64,000 bases of DNA, taken from NCBI GenBank assembly GCA_031416415.1, contig JANOTP010000050.1:6490-70489 (forward strand), read 5' to 3'. A program made the position numbers and the translations under genes. The stretch is from JANYCO01 sp031416415. Lineage in GTDB: Bacteria; Bacteroidota; Bacteroidia; Cytophagales; Cytophagaceae. Below are positions 55,301-61,628 of the stretch, in pieces. The first letter of the stretch is position 1. Every line of letters starts with the position of its first letter. A model generated the notes under the pieces. The model worked only from the letters and a program-made list of their open reading frames with translations, did not search any database and was not told where the DNA came from.

Positions 55301-56135
55301 GGATGCTAATTTATGCACGAGCACTACTTCGAAAAACACAAATGTACAATCCAAATTATTTCATCCAACCTTATGTAATGGGCAAGCTGGTTGGTGCAGT
55401 CCAAAAGCAATTGACTTATGTCTGAATGATGCTATTCCTGCAAGTATAAAATGGTATGATTCAAATCAAAATTTGATTCCAGGAAATTATACGAATATAA
55501 TCCCGTATTCTTATTCTGATACACTGTATTATATTAGTTATACTTCTCCTTATTATTGCGAAAGCGATCTAATGCCAATCCCCGTAAAAATTGGAGCACC
55601 AAAAGTAAACGCGCTACAAATATGCACTCCCCGAACAGTTAATTTAAATACGTTAGTTGACCCCTATATGGATCCTAGCAATCTTTTGTTTTATACTACT
55701 TTAAAAGGCGGGGTCCCTATTAATCAGAGTTCGACTTACTTATATTATGTAGCAAATACTATAACTTTATATGTCGCTGCTACATATTTCGATTCAGATG
55801 AAACATGTTCGTCGGGTCGTGTTCCTTTTGTAATAACAGTAGGAGGTTGCTCTGCTAAATTAACGGAAGAAAGCTTTGCTGAAAACACTAAACACTCTTC
55901 GGTACTATCCTATCCTATGCCTGCAACAACTGAATTGACCATTTCCGGACTTACAACAAACAGCAAGTATAAAGCACGATTCATTGATGCTGGAGGACAT
56001 GTAATACTAAATAGTGAATTCACAACAGGAAGTTCTCTTCATGAAATTAATATACAAACGCTACAAAGTGGTTTGTATATATTAGTACTTACAAATGACA
56101 AAGAGGCACACACTTTGAAAATTATAAAGGAATAA
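49395..56135 (+). CDS. Giant T9SS-exported repeat adhesin, 2246 residues
   Basis: Signal peptide ends near SQAQ (19-22). The body is a chain of beta-sandwich modules of about 80-95 residues, many starting with a short Cys motif (ICKGEP, VCNNEP, ICSGQK, VCQGTS). Around 1420 and again near 1850, PKD-like modules with AGPD and VCQGTSI are close copies. An A-B pair of modules (about 315-493) is repeated in tandem (about 499-678). The C-terminus (2165-2246) is a T9SS type A sorting domain with LQSGLYILVLTNDKEAHTLK. This looks like a surface-attached adhesin or gliding-type protein; ligand unknown. Confidence 0.9.
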   Translation: MKKLHFLLTLLLTGSFYLSQAQSPGAYLQTTTPTICKGEPAKLRLFLYDLPNQSPPFEITYSINGVSTTISGITAAQLTTTIYNSKTYFTYDFNVTLNTSTSITLTQVKDGLGAAVAIVSNQVWITIQNTTPTFYLSNGANPSCSGSATTYQAGYIPCQVFSWEYSEDGITYLTHSTSVYTAVFNFINTGLTAKNFYIRIKVGTNGNEIYSTPLIQNVLPTLQPGSVQASTLHICNGQTLTLTSTGHSGSVKWEVEDGFGWRALGNGNPYSSINYGNGAIQKYRAVYNYSSPSCTPIYSSEISVTTYGISPPSVIYPLTKTVCNNEPFTIISYGGGTNLQWQQSEDASIYTDIPNATSRTLDHTLINSGTTNKIVYLRIRNFSLGCGTSYSDVVTCTVTPSPAAGTSTAFPEDICSGQKANLQLNSSVGNIQWYYSSDNINFNLLYFSTGASTFSNTLGTNNTVEKIYFRATSSISGCATTPVSTVSSVNVYKSLSKAYFYPLAKTVCTNEAFSIIPTYSTGNQQWEQSEDGFLYSEIPNATSATLNHSLLNTGSVNKTVYLRLRSYSLGCGSAYSDPLVCTVRPAPAISIASISPSNVCSGQSSSLSLTSASGDVQWYSSVDNLTFQILYPGTGLSTQLNSLYTNTNEELRYYRAVSKFTECASTAVSNTVILTLNKIIWPAGYPSEMYNLKVCNGNSALVKALPVSGANFQWYEKIGNDYIEIPGATTIDYQTPVLINTTSAVITKTFSYSIINGACARSAGQLNIPVYPTPVAGTLTTTKNELCKDQFATLNLSGNTSSNTSWLYSTNGGTTFTVFNSYSTSLSSVYVNLVSQNYIDVLYKVSVTDNVCAPVISNTVNIRTYNVSPDYVFSLNEPYPKAISLCEKTNGELIRLKNTTPFFGTYIWQQSSNNVTFIDIVGSDNLPNYTLPAYTNTTGATQTFYYRAKLTNGAACIKYSDVYTVNISRQLQIGTLSATSATEFCQTGNLTVVLTGHNGSLKWYNNGGNSNLWGTGLTNTFTLYASGTKSTANVYAETSITDYAFPSFYCQLRSNVVQATIYSNPQGYSGTLTIANCRTIKHGEQATLNIGGTVIGDHYQWLVKSPGSTTFVPYKNTLLPTLTTDPLDYIATPNPTFYEFKAMVLNGVCTTSSQVGYTVLVKVIPQLPELIVPSTICSQTSFIVKIKNYGQSSVTLFKTGTTTNYPLTTATLPGYWSATIPITATTSYSLISNYGTTCSNFTDNFTITKDAPLSIPTIINGATNICPDNLSLNYSVPVQNTATYEWAIGQPAMGTFTSNGENIVFTPTPGLYGSTSILCRVSNSCNTTLYASKSIIINPAPAVQFVGLPSDVCLFSTPIQLNSNVIGAIFNGTNVTAGYFDPSSIGSFYPTITYTDPITTCAITKTQLIEVRPLPLVNAGPDLTVCQGTSIVLTGNGTGVTSYSWNQGVINNTAFIPSASSYTVTGSSAYGCTATDNVSVIINPLPIINNIADKSVCDNNSFSASLTSSNLPTATFDWASSTTTPSIGGYSNGSGSLITDLLTNSGSSGSVTYIVSATKNSCVGTKTFIVTVNPNPLITSTLSNATPCPNQTITYSYTRQSGFTYNQSFSSNLIPVTINNTIPTQTINTLLPDMQNSTINLLVTNSSTNCVSSETKQINVKPLPIITATDATVCAGTLADILILSNDPLATYDWILYNPPGSLLGLTASGTGNHILGTPEGSGTATYGIQSTGSNGCSTYNPTIVRLTVNPNPVHSVTVSSNSVCEGSFVSIHIGTPANPPGFFYGLTPPAGFIYQGSGGNPSGYGVGFNTGSASGSFIVTSSTNNGTGCGRVTTYPITVNPLPTVTAGPDKQVCQGTSIILSGAGTGAINYTWDKGVQDNVSFIPTSTIYTVTAHTASGCIASDAVAVIVNPKADLQIIGLPNIVCLNSGALTLSANIAGGAFSGQGMSGNQFTPSTSGLKTITYTYTDANLCTSTTSKNTNVQSKLFHPTLCNGQAGWCSPKAIDLCLNDAIPASIKWYDSNQNLIPGNYTNIIPYSYSDTLYYISYTSPYYCESDLMPIPVKIGAPKVNALQICTPRTVNLNTLVDPYMDPSNLLFYTTLKGGVPINQSSTYLYYVANTITLYVAATYFDSDETCSSGRVPFVITVGGCSAKLTEESFAENTKHSSVLSYPMPATTELTISGLTTNSKYKARFIDAGGHVILNSEFTTGSSLHEINIQTLQSGLYILVLTNDKEAHTLKIIKE
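50337..51428 (+). repeat. Tandem duplication of a two-module block inside the adhesin gene
   Basis: Codons for residues 315-493 and 499-678 encode the same order of two modules: VCNNEPFTI...SLGCGTSYSD then ICSGQKANL...SGCATTPVS, against VCTNEAFSI...SLGCGSAYSD then VCSGQSSSL...TECASTAVS. Similarity is clear at the protein level but diverged in DNA, so the duplication is old. Confidence 0.75.
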
Positions 56136-56154
56136 GGGTTAAAATTTGTATTAT

Positions 56155-56192
56155 AATATAGGAAAGCACTACATATTGCGCTTTCCTATATT
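56155..56192 (+). terminator. Hairpin terminator of the adhesin gene
   Basis: AATATAGGAAAGC (56155-56167) pairs perfectly with GCTTTCCTATATT (56180-56192) around 12 bases, starting 19 bases past the stop codon, then a short AT-rich tail. Confidence 0.75.
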
Positions 56193-56317
56193 AAATTTGG
56201 CTTATCTCTTAGGCTGTAAAGAATAATAGTTTCCTCTTTCCACAGAAAACAATCTCGATGATATATACTAGTATAGTTTGAAAATTAGCACAATCCACTA
56301 CTTCAAAAAGAATTTAC

Positions 56318-56348
56318 ATTGTCCACTGCGATTGTTTTTTTATATTTG
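56318..56348 (+). promoter_or_regulatory. Promoter of the J-domain/KTSC gene
   Basis: ATTG (56318-56321), a 19-base spacer and TATATTTG (56341-56348) fit the Bacteroidota promoter well, with a leader of about 85 bases to the ATG at 56442. Confidence 0.55.
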
Positions 56349-56441
56349 CAAAATGGTTTTTATCCAATCAAACGCCATACAACTAATTTATCATTCAATA
56401 TGCTCGCATGATAAATAAAATGAACTAACAAAAAATATCAA

Positions 56442-56900
56442 ATGAAACGCATTGTCGATTACAGAAAACTATTTAACATTACTCAAGAAACAGATCTTGC
56501 GCAATTAAAAACTATCTACAGAAACTTAATCAAAGAGTGGCATCCTGACAAATTCGTGGCGGATGATGAAAAAAAAGCAGAAGCCGAAGTTAAAAGTAAA
56601 ACAATTATTGAAGCATACCACTTTTTAGTAAGCATTTCACCTGAAACGCATGAAGCCAATCTGGAAGAATATACCACTACTACTACTACTTCTGGTATAG
56701 ATGATTTTTTATACAAAGGTCAAACATTAAAAATTACTTTTCAAAATGGAAGTGTATATGAATATTTTGGCGTTCCAAAAAACATCTACAATAAGCTACT
56801 AATAGCTACTACACTTACAAGATTTGCTAAAAGACATATTTTCCACTCTTACACATTTAGAAATATACTTAAACAAACCTTAGTGGAGAAAACAGCATAA
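56442..56900 (+). CDS. J-domain and KTSC-domain fusion protein
   Basis: 152 residues. The N-terminal half is a J domain (about 6-65) with the essential HPD at 34-36 in KEWHPDKF, so it can stimulate a DnaK-type ATPase. A Thr-rich linker (78-84) leads to a C-terminal KTSC domain (about 90-140: LKITFQNGSVYEYFGVPKNI), a small fold found in many prokaryotic proteins and of unclear function. There is no zinc finger or substrate-binding region of a classic DnaJ, so it is a special J-protein, not the main chaperone. Confidence 0.82.
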   Translation: MKRIVDYRKLFNITQETDLAQLKTIYRNLIKEWHPDKFVADDEKKAEAEVKSKTIIEAYHFLVSISPETHEANLEEYTTTTTTSGIDDFLYKGQTLKITFQNGSVYEYFGVPKNIYNKLLIATTLTRFAKRHIFHSYTFRNILKQTLVEKTA

Positions 56901-56906
56901 GAAAAC

Positions 56907-56938
56907 AGAAAAGCACTAGAGCAATCTAGTACTTTTCT
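56907..56938 (+). terminator. Hairpin just after the J-domain/KTSC gene
   Basis: AGAAAAG-c-ACTAGA (56907-56920) pairs with TCTAGT-a-CTTTTCT (56925-56938) with one opposed mismatch and a 4-base loop, 7 bases past the stop. Confidence 0.6.
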
Positions 56939-56987
56939 AAAAAATTTGCTCTTTAAAAAACGTGTACAAGACCATTACTAATTACGC

Positions 56988-57017
56988 TTATTACTGATCG
57001 ACCAGTAATAATTTTTT
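56988..57017 (+). terminator. Second terminator after the J-domain/KTSC gene
   Basis: TTATTACTG (56988-56996) and CAGTAATAA (57003-57011) form a 9-bp stem with a 6-base loop followed by six Ts (57012-57017), a classic rightward terminator. Confidence 0.75.
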
Positions 57018-57391
57018 ATTCTTAATGAATGTTATTTACATTTCCTGATTCGTACGTCTGGTTATAGCTCCTCACTATTTTATATTCCTCTTTTTCAATT
57101 TATTCTAAAGAACCAATAGCATTCGTTTATTGAATAAATAATATATCACAATACTACTAGTTGAATTGCTTGTTATTAACATTTTTTAATGTTTTGATTG
57201 CCTTTTTAAATTTTAATTCATTTTAACTACCAAAAGTCATTTTAAATAGTTCACTTAGATAAAGCGTATAATATTATAATTTATATAAATATTATGTTTA
57301 ATAAGTATTAATATATAATAATTGATTATTTTTATTATATAAAATAATTAATTAATTATATTTATGGTTTTCCATATCTAAAAATACTTAT
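57018..57391. other. Very AT-rich region before the RCC1 gene
   Basis: 374 bases of extremely AT-rich sequence, particularly 57260-57370, with no open frame, no strong hairpin and no convincing TAnnTTTG box. The RCC1 promoter must lie here but I cannot point to it. Confidence 0.4.
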
Positions 57392-60300
57392 ATGAAAAAA
57401 AGCATATATTTAAAAACTTCAATCCTTGCTGTATTAGTAATATTTGCATCTGCAAAATTTAGTTATGCTCAAAATCTTCAAATATCAGGAGGAAACAATT
57501 TTTCGGTTTCCTTGTGTAGTGACGGAAAAGTATATGCATGGGGTAAAAATGACGCAGGTCAATTAGGAAGAAACGCTTCAAATGTTCCTTATGCAGGAGC
57601 CTTCTCCAACACGCCAAATCTTATTTATTTACCGGTAGGTAATACTTTGACGATGAAACAAGCTGATGCTGGTTCAGGCAACACGGGGATAGTACTAGCC
57701 TGTAATGGCTCTGTGTGGCAATGGGGCGGAAATTGTGGCAATGGCAATATTGGAAATGGTGTACAAGGGGCTAGTTGTAGTGGTAGCCCTACAGATGGTT
57801 CAGATTTTTATTCTTCCTTACAACAAGTAGTGAAGGGTGCTCAAACACCAAATGCTACTGCTTTCTTAAACAACATAGTTTATATAAACGCTTCTACCCA
57901 AAGTTCTTTTGCTGTCGAAACTACCGGAAAAGTATTGGCTTGGGGCAACAACTCGACTGGGGCACTTGGAAACGGCGCAGCAGGTAATGGGGGCAACACC
58001 TATACACCATCCTATGTCTTAACAGCTGCTGCTACACCACTAACGGGAATATCAATTGTAGAAGGCTCGGATTATGGCGGATACGCTTTGTCTACAAGCG
58101 GATTCGTTTATTCATGGGGATTCAATTCTAACAATGACTTGGGGAGAACACCAACTGCAGCCGACCAATACTATGCTACCCGTGTGAAAGCTTGGGATTA
58201 TAATTTAAACGATGGAACATTAGTGGATCTTAGTAATATTATTAAAATGACAGGAGGAGACACACATGGCATTGCTATCGATGCTAACGGAGACGTTTGG
58301 TCTTGGGGTGGCGATTGGGGTCCAGGGCAGCGAGGTGGTGGAAGTTGCGGATGTAACAATGTGCCCTATGCTACCAAAGTAATAGCTCCTGCTGCAACTT
58401 GCGGAGGTATGAACCAATGGAAGATTGGTCCTTGGCTTACAGGTGCAAAAGAAATTTCAGCTGGTCAGCAACACTCTATTATATTATTAAACAATGGCAA
58501 AGTGCTTACTTTTGGTTTTAACGGAAGTGGACAATTAGGAAATGGTACTACAGCCGCTTCTGGTTGTCCTGTTTATGTAAAAACGGCGGTAGCTACAGAC
58601 TTAACGAATATTGTTTCCGTTTCAGATGGCGATTTATGGAGTTTTGGACTTACAAGTTCTGGGCAGGTATATGTTTGGGGTGAAAATGGCAATGGCGAAT
58701 TAGGTATTCCTGCGAATACCACGGATCAAGTTTATGCATATCTTAATCCTGCCATTCCTACAGCTTGCTCCGGATCACTATTACCATGTCCTGTTGCCGA
58801 CTTAGGGGCTGATGTGCTTAAATGCCCTGGCACATCGCAAATTTTACTAGCTGGTGACAATGGTGACACCTATGAATACAGTTGGTATTCTGGCACATCA
58901 GCTACTGGTCCTTGGACTTTAATAGGTGCTGCCAACCGTCCTTACGCTTCTGGTGTTGGTGCTACCATCACTGTTACTACACCTCTGTTTTACAGAGTAG
59001 TGATACATGATACCAGAACCTATGTAGCAGATAAATGTGCCGCTTGCATAGACGATGAAGACATTATGCAAATTACAGACAGGACACCTCCTCTTGCAAC
59101 TAGTGCAGCAGGCAGCTGTGGTTCAGATGCTTGTTTTGACATTAGTTCTACTGGAGCCATTAATAATAATGCATTTGATTGGTATGCTTCACAAGTTTCT
59201 GTGCCAAAATTAAATAGCTCAGGCACAATCAATCCTTTCTGTACTCCAAAAGCAGGGCTTGTTCTGAACGGAGGCAACTATGAGATTTGGGTAGATGATC
59301 TGAGAAAATTTCAGTCGACGGTAGGGCCACTAGTTTCTCCCTGTGGTGTACCCACTGCCTCTGCTGGAGGTAGTAAATACCAACAAGAGTTCATTCTATA
59401 CGACAACGCTACCATCACCTCTTTGGATATATTTTACAAAACATACAATTTAAATGCTACACCAGACAATGTTTTTATTAATGTCTACGACAATGACCCT
59501 AACAAAAACTCTACAAGTACAGATGGTGTACTACCAGGAATTCTGTTTGCTTCCACAACTACTACAGTACCTAGAACATCGTTGACTCTTGCGCAATTTA
59601 CGCTGACCGGATTCAATTTAGCACTTACAGGAATTTCTACAGGAAAAAAATATTGGCTTGAAGTTACAGGGATCTCTAACGGAGAATTTGGAGAATTGAC
59701 ATGCGCTTATTCTTACCCTGTTGCGGATGCAATTGTAGCAAGAGATGTAATCAGAATAGGAGGTTCTACAGCCAATGCTCAAGTGATTCAAAAAACAAAT
59801 TACAACGCTTTTGCATTCAATTGGAATTTTACCTACGATGATGGCTATCCTTGTGGCCGCTTTAAATTAGTAGCCCCAAATGCAACAACTGTATGCCTTC
59901 CCGTAGAGTACCTATATTTTGAAGGTATAAACAACGGAACAATAAATCATCTCACTTGGGCAACAGCCTCTGAGAAAAACAGCCAGTATTTTGAAGTAAA
60001 AAGATCTTACGATGGAATAAACTGGATCACAGTAGGGAAATTAAATGCTACAGGAAATTCGAACGGGATAGTAGAATACTCTTTTGACGATCAAATAACA
60101 AAAAGCGGAGTAACTTATTATAAAATAGTGGAAACAGATTTCGATGGATTAAGCTCAACTAGTAATATGATTTCTATTTCGACAAATTTTGTAATGGAAA
60201 TCACAATTACTCCTAATCCAAACAATGGCCTCTTTACTATTACAACTAATGGGGCACTTGGCAATAGCACTTCTATTATTGTTACAGATGCAATAGGTAA

Positions 60301-60442
60301 AATCGTATATCATATAACAGAAAATTTTTCTGACAAAATAGCGTCTAAAGAATTGGCACTTACTTATCTTAGGAAGGGATTATATTTCGTTACGGTTTCT
60401 GATGGGAGCTATTATAGCACACAAAAATTATTGATAGAGTAA
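57392..60442 (+). CDS. T9SS-exported RCC1-repeat (seven-bladed propeller) protein
   Basis: 1016 residues. Signal peptide to about SYAQ (24-27). Residues 30-460 hold seven RCC1 motifs: GKVYAWGKNDAGQLG, GSVWQWGGNCGNGNIG, GKVLAWGNNSTGALG, GFVYSWGFNSNNDLG, GDVWSWGGDWGPGQRG, GKVLTFGFNGSGQLG and GQVYVWGENGNGELG, enough for one complete propeller. A middle region contains Cys-rich Ig-like segments, a beta-sandwich and then a fibronectin-like domain (about 835-925, LTWATASEKNSQYFEVKRS). Residues 940-1016 are a T9SS type A sorting domain (ITPNPNNGLFTIT). Likely a secreted or surface protein that binds a partner through the propeller; partner unknown. Confidence 0.9.
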   Translation: MKKSIYLKTSILAVLVIFASAKFSYAQNLQISGGNNFSVSLCSDGKVYAWGKNDAGQLGRNASNVPYAGAFSNTPNLIYLPVGNTLTMKQADAGSGNTGIVLACNGSVWQWGGNCGNGNIGNGVQGASCSGSPTDGSDFYSSLQQVVKGAQTPNATAFLNNIVYINASTQSSFAVETTGKVLAWGNNSTGALGNGAAGNGGNTYTPSYVLTAAATPLTGISIVEGSDYGGYALSTSGFVYSWGFNSNNDLGRTPTAADQYYATRVKAWDYNLNDGTLVDLSNIIKMTGGDTHGIAIDANGDVWSWGGDWGPGQRGGGSCGCNNVPYATKVIAPAATCGGMNQWKIGPWLTGAKEISAGQQHSIILLNNGKVLTFGFNGSGQLGNGTTAASGCPVYVKTAVATDLTNIVSVSDGDLWSFGLTSSGQVYVWGENGNGELGIPANTTDQVYAYLNPAIPTACSGSLLPCPVADLGADVLKCPGTSQILLAGDNGDTYEYSWYSGTSATGPWTLIGAANRPYASGVGATITVTTPLFYRVVIHDTRTYVADKCAACIDDEDIMQITDRTPPLATSAAGSCGSDACFDISSTGAINNNAFDWYASQVSVPKLNSSGTINPFCTPKAGLVLNGGNYEIWVDDLRKFQSTVGPLVSPCGVPTASAGGSKYQQEFILYDNATITSLDIFYKTYNLNATPDNVFINVYDNDPNKNSTSTDGVLPGILFASTTTTVPRTSLTLAQFTLTGFNLALTGISTGKKYWLEVTGISNGEFGELTCAYSYPVADAIVARDVIRIGGSTANAQVIQKTNYNAFAFNWNFTYDDGYPCGRFKLVAPNATTVCLPVEYLYFEGINNGTINHLTWATASEKNSQYFEVKRSYDGINWITVGKLNATGNSNGIVEYSFDDQITKSGVTYYKIVETDFDGLSSTSNMISISTNFVMEITITPNPNNGLFTITTNGALGNSTSIIVTDAIGKIVYHITENFSDKIASKELALTYLRKGLYFVTVSDGSYYSTQKLLIE

Positions 60443-60455
60443 TCTGTAATAAAAA

Positions 60456-60484
60456 GACCTGTCGTACTAATAGTACGACAGGTC
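60456..60484. terminator. Bidirectional hairpin between RCC1 and dehydrogenase genes
   Basis: GACCTGTCGTACT (60456-60468) and AGTACGACAGGTC (60472-60484) form a perfect 13-bp stem with a 3-base loop. Five Ts follow on the minus strand, so it mainly ends the leftward dehydrogenase transcript; it also follows the RCC1 stop by 13 bases. Confidence 0.88.
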
Positions 60485-60504
60485 AAAATCATCTTAGTCC
60501 GCTA

Positions 60505-61602
60505 TTAAAATTCTATTATCGTCTTAATCTCATCTGAATGAGTATTTGCAATGGCGTCTACGATTTTAGTATAATGCATCACCTCCGTTATTACTTTATC
60601 TATAGCACCTGGCCATTTTAATCTCGATTGCTCCAATACTTCGATGGCCATAATATTATGTTGCATACTAGCGTTTACACTACCTACCATTGCCTGATTC
60701 ATTAATACCATTTGCATCATCAAAGCACCACCAGAAATATCTACAGGTCTGCCAGCGCCAGGAACTCCCGTTAGAACATACACGCCATTTATACCTAATG
60801 CGTCAATCAAATCAAAACCAAGTTTTGCTACTCCTGCAGCTTCGAAAATCATATCAATTTGTCCATACGTATCGTCAATCAAATCAGCAGAAATAGTCTT
60901 TCCATTAATATAAGTTCCTCCAATTTCTTTCAATACCGTGGGACGAGGAGAATTTTCTTCTACTATGTCCATACCAATAACTTCGGCACCTCTCAAGCGC
61001 AATATAAATGCCCCTAAAAGACCAATGGGACCTAACCCAACTACTAGCGCTTTTTTACCTTTTAACCATGTATCGTAAGTAGCTCCTGGAATACGTGCTA
61101 CTTGTATTTTAATGGCTTCGTCTATGGCTTTAACAGAAACAGACATAGGTTCAGTAAGCACGCCTATATCCGCAATACTGGTAGGGATTTTCAAGCAATA
61201 CTCTTCTTTATCTACTACAAACTCGGTCATATAACCATGTTGTGCACGAATACCTCTTTCCGTATAATTTCCTGTAGCGCACATATCGTTGCGGTGATTT
61301 CTACAAGAATGACATTCGCCACAACTTCTGCGTACCGTAAATAATGCATGATCGCCAACGACCACCTTTTTTACATTACTCCCAATCTCAACTACCTTTC
61401 CAATCATTTCATGACCCAATACTAATTCGGCAGAACCAGGGGGTGCATCTGCACGACCGCCATGGGCTATCTCTCGGTCTGTACCACAAATTCCAATTTG
61501 TGTGATTTTTATTTTTATCTCGTCAGGTGCGGTCAACATAGGCTCGTCACGATCAATGATCTTGATCTCCTTACTACCAGGAACAGTTGTGATTGCTTTC
61601 AT
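60505..61602 (-). CDS. Zinc-dependent dehydrogenase, glucose 1-dehydrogenase-like
   Basis: 365 residues of the medium-chain zinc dehydrogenase family. Catalytic zinc ligands C39 (GICGTD), H64 and E65 (GHE); the structural zinc site C94, C97, C100, C108; Rossmann motif VVGLGPIGLLGAF near 187-199. The segment GICGTDREIAHG and the long insertion around 100-115 resemble archaeal and bacterial glucose dehydrogenases, which oxidise glucose to gluconolactone. It follows the GH63-like gene by 26 bases on the same strand, which supports a sugar substrate. Confidence 0.83.
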   Translation of the reverse strand: MKAITTVPGSKEIKIIDRDEPMLTAPDEIKIKITQIGICGTDREIAHGGRADAPPGSAELVLGHEMIGKVVEIGSNVKKVVVGDHALFTVRRSCGECHSCRNHRNDMCATGNYTERGIRAQHGYMTEFVVDKEEYCLKIPTSIADIGVLTEPMSVSVKAIDEAIKIQVARIPGATYDTWLKGKKALVVGLGPIGLLGAFILRLRGAEVIGMDIVEENSPRPTVLKEIGGTYINGKTISADLIDDTYGQIDMIFEAAGVAKLGFDLIDALGINGVYVLTGVPGAGRPVDISGGALMMQMVLMNQAMVGSVNASMQHNIMAIEVLEQSRLKWPGAIDKVITEVMHYTKIVDAIANTHSDEIKTIIEF

Positions 61603-61628
61603 TTGTTTTAAAATAAGGGTTTTTAATT

